The notes under the pieces were generated by a model. That model was not told where the DNA came from, ran no database searches, and saw only the letters and a list, made by a program, of their open reading frames with translations. From a bacterium (GTDB taxonomy: Bacteria; Sumerlaeota; Sumerlaeia; MVZB01), in NCBI GenBank assembly GCA_021372575.1, contig JAJFUE010000039.1, forward strand, positions 1-32,706: 32,706 nucleotides of DNA, in the 5' to 3' direction. Below are positions 7,924-15,842 of the stretch, piece by piece. The position numbers and the translations under genes were made by a program. The number at the start of each line of letters is the position of its first letter. Within the stretch, counting starts at the first letter, position 1.

Positions 7924-9273
7924 ATGAAGATCGCGGAATTCAAGAACAACGGCATGATGCAGGAGCTTCTATGCGGCAAGGGGCTTCGCGCCACCGCCGC
8001 AGAGAAGGCCTCGCTGTATGCCAGGGCGGCGTCGATGCTCGGCGCCTCCGACGATACCGATGCGGTCGGGCTGTTCGTGCCCGGCCGCATCGAAGTTCTC
8101 GGCAAGCACACCGACTATGCCGGCGGCTCGTCGATCGTGACGGCCGTCGATCGGGGCTTCTGCCTCGTTGCCATCCCGACCGGCGACAAGACCATCGAAG
8201 TCATGACCGACCACGAAAAACCGGCCGTGTTCACGATGAGCCCGGACCTGCAGCCGACGGTCGGCGACTGGTCGAACTACCCGATGACCGTGGCCCGGCG
8301 GCTGGTGCGCAACTTCGGCCCCGGCCTGCACGGCGCGCGGATCGCGTTCATCAGCGACCTGCCGCCGGCGTCGGGCATGTCGAGCTCGAGCGCGTTGATG
8401 ATCGCCATCGCCATGGCGCTCATCGCCGTCAACAAGCTCGACGAGACCGACCTTTACAAGCGCAACATCCCGGACCGCATCTCGCTAGCCGGCTATCTGG
8501 CGACGGTTGAAAACGGCCTGAGCCACGGCGAGCTGACCGGCGACCGCGGCGTCGGGACGTTCGGCGGCAGCGAGGACCATACCGCGATCCTGAATTCTCG
8601 GCCGGGGAACCTCGGGCAGTATGCCTACTCGCCGACGCGCCACGAGGCGTGGTATGCGTTCCCGGAGGACCTCACCTTCGCGATCGCCTACTCGGGCGTG
8701 CAGGCGCAGAAGACCGGACCGGTGCGCGAGAAGTACAACGGGCTGTCGCTCATGACGCGGGCGATCAGCGACGCGTGGATCGCCTGCGGCAACAAGGCGC
8801 TTCCGCACCTGGGGGCGATCCTTGCCAGCGAGGATGGCGCCGAGGCCCGGCTGCGCAAGTGCCTGGCCAACTTCCAGTCGTCGTATCCGAAAGCCGACCT
8901 GGACCGGCGCCTCGACGCGTTCGTCGAGGAGAACTGCCGGATCATCCCGGCGGCGGGCGCGGCGCTCAAGGCGGGCGACTTCACGAAGTTCGGCGAGATC
9001 GTTGATCGCTCGCAGGACGCCACCGAGAACCTGCTCGGCAACCAGATCCCCGAGACGATGTTCCTGGCCCACGAGGCCCGGAAGCTCGGGGCGATCGCGG
9101 CGTCGGCGTTCGGCGCCGGCTTCGGCGGCAGCGTGTGGGCGCTCGTCAAACGCTCGGAGGGCGACAAGTTCGTCGAGCGCTGGATGCGGGCCTACTCGGC
9201 CGAATACCCCGAGGCGGCCATGGCGGCGCACGGTTTCTCAACCGGACCCGGGCCGGCGGCGTTCGAGCTGTGA
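7924..9273 (+). CDS. Galactokinase-like GHMP kinase
   Basis: The 449-residue protein has the three GHMP-kinase motifs. The galactokinase-type signature near residue 57 reads GRIEVLGKHTDYAGG. The ATP-binding loop PPASGMSSSSAL is near 150, and the C-terminal FGAGFGGSVWALV near 400. It should phosphorylate the anomeric hydroxyl of a sugar with ATP in the cytoplasm. In canonical galactokinases the first motif has Glu before His-Thr-Asp (GEHTDY). Here it is Lys, so the sugar may not be galactose. GGAG (7914-7917) lies within the end of the symporter gene, 6 bases before the ATG. The lactonase gene follows 11 bases after the stop. No Leloir-pathway partner (galT, galE) is present in the window. Confidence 0.9.
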   Translation: MKIAEFKNNGMMQELLCGKGLRATAAEKASLYARAASMLGASDDTDAVGLFVPGRIEVLGKHTDYAGGSSIVTAVDRGFCLVAIPTGDKTIEVMTDHEKPAVFTMSPDLQPTVGDWSNYPMTVARRLVRNFGPGLHGARIAFISDLPPASGMSSSSALMIAIAMALIAVNKLDETDLYKRNIPDRISLAGYLATVENGLSHGELTGDRGVGTFGGSEDHTAILNSRPGNLGQYAYSPTRHEAWYAFPEDLTFAIAYSGVQAQKTGPVREKYNGLSLMTRAISDAWIACGNKALPHLGAILASEDGAEARLRKCLANFQSSYPKADLDRRLDAFVEENCRIIPAAGAALKAGDFTKFGEIVDRSQDATENLLGNQIPETMFLAHEARKLGAIAASAFGAGFGGSVWALVKRSEGDKFVERWMRAYSAEYPEAAMAAHGFSTGPGPAAFEL

Positions 9274-9284
9274 TATACTGAGGC

Positions 9285-10043
9285 ATGCACTCGAGCGCTG
9301 AAATCTTCGATGACATCGATCAGCTCGGCGACAAGTTCGCCGAAACTCTGGCGGTCCGCGTAAAAGAATGCGCGGGCCGCCGTTTCTTTCTGGCCCTGTC
9401 CGGCGGCAGGACTCCCGAGTCGCTGATGCATCGCCTGACGCTGCCCGGCCTGCGCGATGCCGCGCCATGGGAAAAAGTCGAGCTGTTCTTCACCGACGAG
9501 CGGCCGGTCGGGCCCGACCACCCCGATTCCAATTACGGCATGGTCCAGCGCGCGTGGCTGGACAGCGGCGCCGTGCCCGAGGGGCAGGTCCACCGCATGC
9601 AGGGCGAGGCCGGGAGCCTCGCGGCCGAGGCCGAGCGCTACGAGGATTTGATCACCCGGATTGTGCCGCCGGGGCCGACGTCGTTCCCGGCGTTCGACCT
9701 GATCGTGCTCGGAATCGGCGACGACGGCCACGTCGCGTCGCTGTTCCCCGGCACGAAGGCCCTCGACGAGACGATGCGCGTGACGACGGTCAACCACGTG
9801 CCGAAACTGGGGCTGGATCGACTGACGATCACGTTTCCGGTCATTAATGCCGCGCGCGAGATCTGGATGATCGTGTGCGGGGAGAGCAAATCGGCGGCCG
9901 TGGCGCGTGCGCTGAGCGGACCGCCCCAGAGCCTCATCGAACCGCTGCCGGTCTCGCTGGTGCATCCGGCGTACGGGAAGATGAAGTGGTGGCTCGACCG
10001 CGCCGCGGCGAGCAAATGGAAAGCCGAATCCCGAACCGCGTAA
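9285..10043 (+). CDS. pgl: 6-phosphogluconolactonase
   Basis: This enzyme hydrolyses 6-phosphogluconolactone to 6-phosphogluconate in the oxidative pentose phosphate pathway. The 252 residues fit the DevB/Pgl family. LALSGGRTPESL is the phosphate-binding loop, FFTDERPVGPDHPDSNYG comes next, and GIGDDGHVASLFPG carries the catalytic-region Asp and His. It is the last gene of the operon with the symporter and kinase. GAGG lies almost against the ATG, an unusually short Shine-Dalgarno spacing, so translation may depend partly on coupling. Glucosamine-6-phosphate deaminase shares the fold, but the DERPVG and GDDGHVASLFPG motifs favour lactonase. Confidence 0.93.
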   Translation: MHSSAEIFDDIDQLGDKFAETLAVRVKECAGRRFFLALSGGRTPESLMHRLTLPGLRDAAPWEKVELFFTDERPVGPDHPDSNYGMVQRAWLDSGAVPEGQVHRMQGEAGSLAAEAERYEDLITRIVPPGPTSFPAFDLIVLGIGDDGHVASLFPGTKALDETMRVTTVNHVPKLGLDRLTITFPVINAAREIWMIVCGESKSAAVARALSGPPQSLIEPLPVSLVHPAYGKMKWWLDRAAASKWKAESRTA

Positions 10044-10059
10044 CGCTTCGATTCATACG

Positions 10060-10121
10060 AGCCCCACCGGGGGTTCCCGTTGGTCACCCCGGCTACAACC
10101 TGCCGGCCCTTCGGGCCTGGG
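10060..10121. repeat. GC-rich palindromic intergenic element
   Basis: A compact element beginning GAGCCCCACCGGGGG and ending GGCCCTTCGGGCC contains at least two small hairpins. It resembles dispersed intergenic elements that I associate with PVC-group genomes; this is from memory and needs a genome search. It lies just past the pgl stop. Confidence 0.5.
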
Positions 10122-10128
10122 TTATTTT
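10103..10128 (+). terminator. Possible terminator of the symporter operon
   Basis: The hairpin GGCCC-TTC-GGGCC, flanked by extra pairing C and G bases, is followed by GTTATTTT. It sits about 60 bases after the pgl stop codon on the plus strand. The U-tract is short, so this is a moderate call. Confidence 0.4.
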
Positions 10129-10244
10129 CGAAATCATTTGGCCGCAGCTTGAATTAAGAATTTTCGTAATAGAGCGAGTGACAAAAGTCTTGAGGCAATC
10201 GCCGTAATCGAAATGGGGCTCGGTTTCGAAGTTCGGTGTTGATT

Positions 10245-10280
10245 CGATTACGATTACGATTACGATTACGAGCACGAGCA
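10245..10280 (+). repeat. Hexamer array, copy 1 (CGATTA x4, CGAGCA x2)
   Basis: Four CGATTA units are followed directly by two CGAGCA units. It lies about 60 bp past the 3' end of rtcB, a minus-strand gene. Copies 2 and 3 are at 12277 and 21343 in the same orientation. The rest of the gap from 10129 to 10343 shows no gene. A small CCGATA-AC-TATCGG palindrome at 10320-10333 lies next to the rtcB stop. Confidence 0.9.
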
Positions 10281-10343
10281 CCAGCCTACGCCAAGGCTTC
10301 GGCTGGCACGCCGAGCACGAACCGATAACTATCGGCAAACGCG

Positions 10344-11792
10344 CTACCCTTTGATGACGCCGATGGGGCGCATGCGGGCGACTTTGCGCGAGAGGTTGGC
10401 TTCGTGGACGACGTTGACCACGTCGTCCACGTCTTTATAGGCGGCGGGTTGTTCCTCGCAGAGGCCCTTGCGGGTGTGCGAGCGCGCGACGATGCCGCGC
10501 TCGACAAGGTCCCTTAAGACCTCGGAACTGTTCGCGTGCTTCATCGCGGCATGGCGGCTCAGGGCGCGGCCGGCGCCGTGGCAGGTCGTGCCGAAGCTCT
10601 GCTCCATGGCGCCCTGCGAACCAATCAGGACCCAGCTGGCGCGGCCCATGTCGCCGGGGATGAGGACCGGCTGGCCGATCTCGCGATAGATTTCGGGGAT
10701 CTCGGGGTGGCCGGCGGGGAACGCGCGCGTTGCGCCCTTGCGATGCACGAGCAACTCGCGCTCCCCTCCCTCGACCTTGTGGCGCTCGAACTTGGCGATG
10801 TTGTGCGCGACGTCGTAAATCATTTCGAGCCCGAGGCGCGACCATGACTGGCCGAACACCTTCTCGAACGCCTCGCGCGCCTGGGCCATGAGGAGCTGCC
10901 GGTTGCACCAGGCGAAGTTGGCCGCGGCGCGCATCGAGCCGAGGTAACGCTCGCCCTCGGGGCTGTTGATGGGGGCGCAGGCGAGCTGGAGGTCGGGCAG
11001 CTTGTAACCGAAGCGTTCCTGAAATCCGCGCAGTTCATGGAGGGCGTCCTCGCACACCTGGTGGCCGAACCCGCGCGAGCCGCTGTGGATCATCACGCAA
11101 ACCTGGCCCTTGTAGAGGCCCAGCGCCTCGGCCGCGGCGGGGTTGATCACCTGATCCACGACCTGCACCTCGAGGAAGTGGTTGCCGGCGCCGAGCGTGC
11201 CGCACTGGCCGCGGCCGCGCGCAAAGGCGCGCTCGCTGACGACCGAGGCGTCGGCGCCCTCGATACAGCCGCCGCTTTCGGTGACTTCGAGGTCGTGCTC
11301 GCCGAGGGCGCCGCCGGGCAGGGCACGCGGGCCGTTCTCGAGGATGCGGCGCATCTCGGCGTCGCTGAAATGGTATCGGCCGCCCTGGCCGACGCCCGCG
11401 GGAATCGTCGCAAACAGCGTCTCCATGAGCGCCGTCATGTGCGGCTTGACGTCGCCGTGCGCAAGGTCGGTGCGCAGCAGGCGCACGCCGCAGTTGATGT
11501 CGTAGCCGACACCGCCGGGCGAGACGACGCCGCCTTCGGCAGGATCGGTGGCGCAGACGCCGCCGATGCAGAAGCCGTAGCCCCAGTGGATGTCGGGCAT
11601 GGCGAGGCTCGCCTTGCGGATGCCCGGCAGGCAGGCGACGTTGGCGACCTGCTCGAGCGCCTCGTCCTTCGCGAGGGCGGCCATGATCTTCTCGTCGGCG
11701 AACACGATGCCATCAACGAGCATTCCCGGCCGCGCGTCGCGCGGGATGCGCCATGTCGTTTCGCTGAGCTTTTCGATCGGGATATGAGCCAT
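10344..11792 (-). CDS. rtcB: RtcB tRNA-splicing/RNA-repair ligase
   Basis: RtcB joins RNA ends bearing 2',3'-cyclic phosphate or 3'-phosphate to 5'-OH ends, using GTP and Mn2+. The metal- and GTP-site motifs are all visible: GGVGYDINCGVRLLR (metal-binding Asp and Cys), GTLGAGNHFLEVQ (Asn-His), MIHSGSRGFGHQ, and TTCHGAGRALSR with the His that is guanylylated in characterised RtcB. The protein ends with the usual Gly-Val-Ile-Lys-Gly. I start at ATG 11792 (482 residues), since the frame's first codon is a TTG two codons earlier without better support. It lies 9 bases downstream of archease, so the two form an operon. No RtcA cyclase or RtcR regulator is in the window. Confidence 0.97.
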   Translation of the reverse strand: MAHIPIEKLSETTWRIPRDARPGMLVDGIVFADEKIMAALAKDEALEQVANVACLPGIRKASLAMPDIHWGYGFCIGGVCATDPAEGGVVSPGGVGYDINCGVRLLRTDLAHGDVKPHMTALMETLFATIPAGVGQGGRYHFSDAEMRRILENGPRALPGGALGEHDLEVTESGGCIEGADASVVSERAFARGRGQCGTLGAGNHFLEVQVVDQVINPAAAEALGLYKGQVCVMIHSGSRGFGHQVCEDALHELRGFQERFGYKLPDLQLACAPINSPEGERYLGSMRAAANFAWCNRQLLMAQAREAFEKVFGQSWSRLGLEMIYDVAHNIAKFERHKVEGGERELLVHRKGATRAFPAGHPEIPEIYREIGQPVLIPGDMGRASWVLIGSQGAMEQSFGTTCHGAGRALSRHAAMKHANSSEVLRDLVERGIVARSHTRKGLCEEQPAAYKDVDDVVNVVHEANLSRKVARMRPIGVIKG

Positions 11793-11801
11793 TTTCAATC
11801 T

Positions 11802-12212
11802 TTAAATGTCGATGATGACCTGGCCGCGCCAGAGGCCGGCGAGGCGTTCGACCTTCAGCGTGTGGTAGGTGACGGCCTTGATGTCCTGGTAGCGCTGGTG
11901 CTTGATCGGGTTGAAGAGCTCGCCGTAGGCGATCGCCTTGAGCCGCGCGCCGTCGAGCTTCACGTCAAACTGCACAAGCACGAGGCCGCGCGTCGAATAG
12001 ACGAACAGCAGTTCCGAGAGCCAGTCGTGCAGAAGCGAGGCCAGGTCGTCGGCCTGGATGTCGATGTGAACAGCCTCGCGCGAGCCGACCGTCTCGGGGT
12101 TCTCGACGAGCAGGCTCGCGAACCCCCGACCGGCGTCGGCAAAGAACTCCTCGGCGGTTTCGGCCTCGATGCGCAAACCAATATCAGCTGTATGTTCGAT
12201 GATTTCGAACAT
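11802..12212 (-). CDS. Archease, RtcB activator
   Basis: Archease is a small protein that speeds RtcB guanylylation and allows multiple turnovers. The 136 residues begin with FEIIEHTADIGLRIEA, holding the conserved His-Thr-Ala-Asp and metal-site Asp. The middle has LASLLHDWLSELLFVY, and the end has AVTYHTLKVERL followed by the terminal VIIDI. The start at ATG 12212 is favoured over a TTG at 12215 because AAAGGGGG (CCCCC on the plus strand at 12219-12223) lies 6 bases upstream. Its stop is 9 bases from the rtcB ATG, which matches the usual archease-rtcB gene pair. Confidence 0.95.
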   Translation of the reverse strand: MFEIIEHTADIGLRIEAETAEEFFADAGRGFASLLVENPETVGSREAVHIDIQADDLASLLHDWLSELLFVYSTRGLVLVQFDVKLDGARLKAIAYGELFNPIKHQRYQDIKAVTYHTLKVERLAGLWRGQVIIDI

Positions 12213-12276
12213 CAAGATCCCCCTTTTTTGTTATTTTACCATGAATCGAGGGGTGAAAAGGATTCGTTTTGCTTTT

Positions 12277-12300
12277 CGATTACGATTACGAGCACGAGCA
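12277..12300 (+). repeat. Hexamer array, copy 2 (CGATTA x2, CGAGCA x2)
   Basis: Two CGATTA and two CGAGCA units overlap the 3' end of the O-antigen ligase gene. On the minus strand the array supplies the last codons and the TAA stop of that gene. Confidence 0.9.
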
Positions 12301-13857
12301 CGAATCAGAGCGCCTGTCCAGGGCCGAGGCGGCCCAGACGAGGGCGTAGGCCCAGATGAAGAAGGTCATCGAGCCGAAGTTCTGCTTGAGCATGTAGAAA
12401 TTCATGCCGGCGATGAGGAGGGCCAGCTCGAACGCGAGCCACGCGCCGGCCACGCCGCGGTCCGCGGGATTGGCGCGGCGCCAGGCAAGGAGGAGCGCGG
12501 CCCAGCGCACGATGCAGAAACCGAGAAGGGCAAGGCCGGCGGCGACGCCGCTTTCGGCCATCGTCTCAAGCCAGACGTTGTGCACGTGCTTCATTTCGTC
12601 GCTGCCGGAGAGGCTTTGCCGGGCGGCCTCGCTGCCCTCGGTGAAGACGTAGAGCTTGTAGGCGCGCTCGACGTTTTTGCGGCTGTAGCCGAGGCCGGAG
12701 AGGGGGTGTTCGCGGATCGACTGCAGGCTCCAGCCCCACGCCATGATGCGGGTTTTCATCGAGGTGAGCGGCGGCTGGTTGACCATGTAGGTCCGCGGAT
12801 CGAAGACGGTCTTCATTTGCTTGCTGAACGTGCTCGGGATCGCGATCGCGGCGATGACGGCAACCGCCACGGCCCCGATCAGGATGCGGCGCGAAATCGT
12901 CGCGATCCACACGAAGGCGCCGGCCATGGCGGCCATGGCGATGCCGCGCGTGTAGGTCTGCATGATGATCCAGAAGCCGGCGGCAGCCAGCGCGAAAGCC
13001 GCCCAACGCCGGCGCGGCACGGCGGCGGCGCGCGCGGCGACAAGCATCATCATCATCCCAAGCATCGCCCAGTAGGCGGTGCGGTTGAAATGGAGCATCG
13101 GGAACTCGATGCGGCGGCGCGGGATTTCCCAGCCGGCCCTCTCGGCCTTGGAGAAGACGAGATTCCAATCGACGAGCCTGGCGCGGATCGACGCCGGGCC
13201 GGCGAGGTCGATGATGTTGATCAACACCGAAATCACCATCAGCGCGCCGAAGACGCAGGCGATGGCGAGGCCGGTGTCGCGGAGGAAGTCTTTGTCGCGC
13301 TCGGCGGCGCGGGCCCAGCCGGCGATGAGCGCCATCGGCAGCGCGCGTTCCATCGTGAAGTCGCGGAGGACGTCGATCGGGCGCGGCGCCATGATCGCCG
13401 TCGCCAGGCAGATCATCGTGTAGATGATCAGCAGCTCCATCCCGAATGGCAGCCACGGTCCGCGGCGCGTTCCGTCAAGCCTGCGGACGGTCAGCATCGG
13501 CGCGCTCAGCCACAGGAACGAGGCCGTCAGATAAACCACCGTGAACGACTGGGGCATCTTAAGGCGTTCGAGGTGGCGGCGGCCTTCCTGAAAGATGACC
13601 TCGTGAAGGCCGTAGGCGCAGGCCACGGCGAAGCCGGCAAAGGCGGCCCCGAACAGGAGCCGGCGCCGCCAGTCGCCCTCGCGGTCGCCCAGGAGCATCG
13701 CCGCGACGGCCGCGCAGACCAGGTAGAATTGGATGTGCGAAATATTGAGGATTTTGGGCGAAATGGGACCGATCGCGTAATCGAGGCAGCCGCCGAGCGC
13801 CGCCAGAACGGTCAGGGCCAGCAGGATCGGGCGCGGTATTTGATACGGACCAGTCAT
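12286..13857 (-). CDS. O-antigen ligase / polymerase-like membrane protein
   Basis: This polytopic inner-membrane protein of 523 residues has about 11-13 hydrophobic helices and a large periplasmic loop. The loop contains GWSLQSIREHPLSGLGYS and, about 50 residues later, EMKHVHNVWLETMAESG. An Arg in a loop and a His-His/Asn-rich motif followed by Glu-Ser-Gly are the marks of the WaaL/Wzy (O-antigen ligase family) fold. Such proteins join or polymerise lipid-linked glycans at the periplasmic face. Ligase and polymerase cannot be told apart by eye. The C-terminal residues RRSDSCSCS are encoded by the hexamer repeat, so the original C-terminus was probably different. No other glycan gene lies next to it; the GT87 gene is 17 kb away. 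Confidence 0.82.
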   Translation of the reverse strand: MTGPYQIPRPILLALTVLAALGGCLDYAIGPISPKILNISHIQFYLVCAAVAAMLLGDREGDWRRRLLFGAAFAGFAVACAYGLHEVIFQEGRRHLERLKMPQSFTVVYLTASFLWLSAPMLTVRRLDGTRRGPWLPFGMELLIIYTMICLATAIMAPRPIDVLRDFTMERALPMALIAGWARAAERDKDFLRDTGLAIACVFGALMVISVLINIIDLAGPASIRARLVDWNLVFSKAERAGWEIPRRRIEFPMLHFNRTAYWAMLGMMMMLVAARAAAVPRRRWAAFALAAAGFWIIMQTYTRGIAMAAMAGAFVWIATISRRILIGAVAVAVIAAIAIPSTFSKQMKTVFDPRTYMVNQPPLTSMKTRIMAWGWSLQSIREHPLSGLGYSRKNVERAYKLYVFTEGSEAARQSLSGSDEMKHVHNVWLETMAESGVAAGLALLGFCIVRWAALLLAWRRANPADRGVAGAWLAFELALLIAGMNFYMLKQNFGSMTFFIWAYALVWAASALDRRSDSCSCS

Positions 13858-13905
13858 CGCCGATCCATTATTAGGACGGCCGGCGGCAATACAAGCGTTA
13901 ATTCA

Positions 13906-13933
13906 AGTCCTTAGTCCTTAGTCCTGAGTCCTG
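13906..13933. repeat. AGTCCTT/AGTCCTG heptamer array
   Basis: Two copies of AGTCCTT are followed by two of AGTCCTG, then a degenerate AGTTGGG. The period is exactly 7 bp. It lies upstream of both the O-antigen ligase gene (minus) and the small membrane protein gene (plus). Form and sequence recall the cyanobacterial STRR heptamers. Confidence 0.85.
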
Positions 13934-14049
13934 AGTTGGGGATGTTGATTCATTGACATTCAAGGGCGAATTCATGATTCTGGTGAATTGGGAAGAATAC
14001 CCGGATTTTCTCACCAGTTCTGATCGGTTGGCCAAGGGAGGTCAGTCCC

Positions 14050-14421
14050 ATGGTTCGATTTCTGGTGATCCTCGTGGTCGTGGGTGTGTTCGGCTACCTG
14101 GGCTACAGCATCGTGATCAATGCGCCCAGCGACAGGACCGTGCAGGGCATCGCGCAGCTGTACGTCCGCGCCACGATCGACAATGACAAATCCAGAATCG
14201 AAATGATCTGCGAGCCCGGAGTATCGGGATATGCCTTGGGCGTGGCCGGGCAACTGCGCCCCCTGCTGGGGGGCAACCCCTCGCTGAACTGGCAGAGCCG
14301 GCAGCCACGGATCGGCCAGCGCGCGATTTCAGCCCCGATCTCCGGCCGCGGGCGGACGCTCGTGGTCGAGGTCAACAAGCACGGCCGGAGTTACCGGATC
14401 GCGGCTGTCGGGCTGATGTAA
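14050..14421 (+). CDS. Small membrane-anchored protein of unknown function
   Basis: The 123-residue product begins with one hydrophobic segment (VRFLVILVVVGVFGYLGYSI) followed by a soluble domain, so it is probably a single-pass or lipid-facing envelope protein. After the helix, TVQGIAQLYVRATIDNDKS and the C-terminal GRTLVVEVNKHGRSYRIAAV look like a compact alpha-beta domain of the kind seen in small extracytoplasmic proteins. I do not recognise the family. AAGGGAGG (14034-14041) lies 8 bases before the ATG, a strong Shine-Dalgarno, so translation is well supported. Its stop is 5 bases from the stop of the convergent secreted-protein gene. Confidence 0.75.
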   Translation: MVRFLVILVVVGVFGYLGYSIVINAPSDRTVQGIAQLYVRATIDNDKSRIEMICEPGVSGYALGVAGQLRPLLGGNPSLNWQSRQPRIGQRAISAPISGRGRTLVVEVNKHGRSYRIAAVGLM

Positions 14422-14426
14422 AACCT

Positions 14427-14891
14427 TCATTGCGCGAGGATGTATCGCGCCCGGACCTGCTCGCGTTTCCATGCCGCCATTTCGGCCAGGTACAGCTCGG
14501 TGTCAAAGAGCGGCAACGGCGCCCATTCGGTGAGGGTTTCCGTTTTGGCCTTGATCAACGTCGCCTGCTCGGGCAACGGGGTCAAATACGGATTGTAGTA
14601 ATTGGAATAGCCGTCCTTTGCGACCGCGCTCTGAAGCTGGCTGACGGGCTGCCAGGACAGGGCAAACGCCTCGTATTCGGGCGGCGGTGTCTTGAGCGCA
14701 ACCTCGGCCCGGGCCCGCGCCATGGCTGGCGTGTCAGACACCCCATACGGCTGATCCGCCATCCGTCCGTGGATATCGATGTCAGGGATGCTTGAATCGG
14801 CAAAGCTGATGCGAATGACCGTTTCGGCACCAAATGCCACACTGGCGGCCATCCAGGCCGCCATCACAAGCAGGCAAAACCGCGTTTTCAT
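14427..14891 (-). CDS. Secreted protein of unknown function
   Basis: The N-terminus MKTRFCLLVMAAWMAASVAF ending in GAE is a classical signal peptide, so the mature protein of about 132 residues is exported. The mature part is Pro-, Tyr- and Glu-rich with YSNYYNPYLTPLPEQATL in the middle and a charged helix EMAAWKREQVRARYILAQ at the end. No known domain is evident. I chose ATG 14891 rather than an ATG eight codons upstream because GGAGGG lies about 7 bases before it and the signal peptide then starts with Met-Lys. It converges tightly with the small membrane protein gene. Confidence 0.72.
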   Translation of the reverse strand: MKTRFCLLVMAAWMAASVAFGAETVIRISFADSSIPDIDIHGRMADQPYGVSDTPAMARARAEVALKTPPPEYEAFALSWQPVSQLQSAVAKDGYSNYYNPYLTPLPEQATLIKAKTETLTEWAPLPLFDTELYLAEMAAWKREQVRARYILAQ

Positions 14892-14960
14892 CGCTGCGCC
14901 CTCCATCGTCTGCATTCGATAGATTCATCATAAATCGCCTTGGTTTGCAGGCCTAGAAAA

Positions 14961-14987
14961 GGACACAAGGGACCCAAGGGACCAAGG
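14961..14987. repeat. GGACCCAAG nonamer array
   Basis: Three 9-bp units (GGACACAAG, GGACCCAAG, GGACCAAGG) lie in the gap before the PIN toxin pair. It is degenerate but in register. Confidence 0.65.
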
Positions 14988-15088
14988 GGATCGGGGAAAT
15001 CCGCGGTTCTCGAAAATTACTGTTCGAGCCGGACGATTATGATAAATTACTCCAAGAACCGGCATTGCCAGACAGGATCGGACAAGAA

Positions 15089-15358
15089 ATGAAAGCGATC
15101 AATGCAACGGCGGAAATCGACTCGGAAGGGTGGCTGACCGTCCACACGCGGCTGCCCGAGAAAATGGAAGCCGGTCCGGTCGAAGCCATCATTGTCCTGC
15201 AGCCCGGCCAGGCGAAGGCCGGAGCCGCATCGAAGCAGAACCGCATCATCGAGTGCATCCGCGAGTTGCGCAAACTCGGCCCGATCGCGGGAATGGATGA
15301 TCCGGCAGCGTGGCAACGTTCAATGCGTGAAGATCGCGATGTTCGCCGCGGGAACTGA
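15089..15358 (+). CDS. Antitoxin of a PIN-domain toxin pair
   Basis: The protein starts MKAINATAEIDSEGWLTVHT and continues LPEKMEAGPVEAIIVLQ. A short beta-rich N-terminal DNA-binding part is followed by an acidic/basic linker and a C-terminal tail (DDPAAWQRSMREDRDVRR) that would wrap the toxin. This layout is common for antitoxins encoded just before PIN toxins. I prefer ATG 15089 over an ATG at 15065, because the family start is typically Met followed within a few residues by the first strand. No strong Shine-Dalgarno supports either. The PIN gene begins 7 bases after its stop, which indicates an operon and probable autoregulation. Confidence 0.72.
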   Translation: MKAINATAEIDSEGWLTVHTRLPEKMEAGPVEAIIVLQPGQAKAGAASKQNRIIECIRELRKLGPIAGMDDPAAWQRSMREDRDVRRGN

Positions 15359-15364
15359 CAAGCA

Positions 15365-15730
15365 ATGCTGATCGACAGCAACATCGTCATCTATTCGATC
15401 CAGCCCGGGCATGAATTTCTCGATCACTGGCTCGCGCGCGACGACACATCGTTCTCCGTCATCACGCAAATTGAGGTTCTTGGTTTCCCGCAATTGACGG
15501 ATTCCCAGCGCACGCGGTTTGAGGATTTATTTCAAGCCGCGACAATTGTGCAAATGGACGAGGCGGTAACGCAGGAATGCATCCGCCTGCGCCGCGAGCG
15601 CCGCATCAAATTGGCCGACGCGATCATTGCGGCGACGGCTCTAACGCATCGACTTCCACTCGTTACGCGCAATGTCGAGGATTTCGCGGGCGTCCCCGGC
15701 CTTGAGATCATCAATCCGTTCGACGCGTGA
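15365..15730 (+). CDS. PIN-domain ribonuclease toxin (VapC type)
   Basis: PIN-domain toxins cut RNA, commonly tRNA or rRNA, when freed from their antitoxin. The 121 residues hold the expected acidic active-site quartet: Asp4 in LIDSNIVIY, Glu37 in TQIEVLG, Asp85 in IKLADAIIAATAL, and Asp106 in TRNVEDF. The length and the conserved C-terminal Leu-Ile-Asn-Pro-Phe-like end are normal for VapC. It lies directly after its antitoxin. The RNA target cannot be predicted. Confidence 0.92.
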   Translation: MLIDSNIVIYSIQPGHEFLDHWLARDDTSFSVITQIEVLGFPQLTDSQRTRFEDLFQAATIVQMDEAVTQECIRLRRERRIKLADAIIAATALTHRLPLVTRNVEDFAGVPGLEIINPFDA

Positions 15731-15842
15731 TGAATCATCAAAATTCCTTCCGACGCCGCTGTTGATAAAATTCCTGCGCGGCGGTTTAATGATTGGTTCG
15801 AAGCGCCTTCGGGCGACTCAATTTCACCCTGGAATCGCAAAC

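Noticed and set aside
15672-15842. Upstream extension of purL into the PIN toxin gene
   Set aside because: The residues have no PurS or PurL resemblance, and ATG 15843 gives the expected start.
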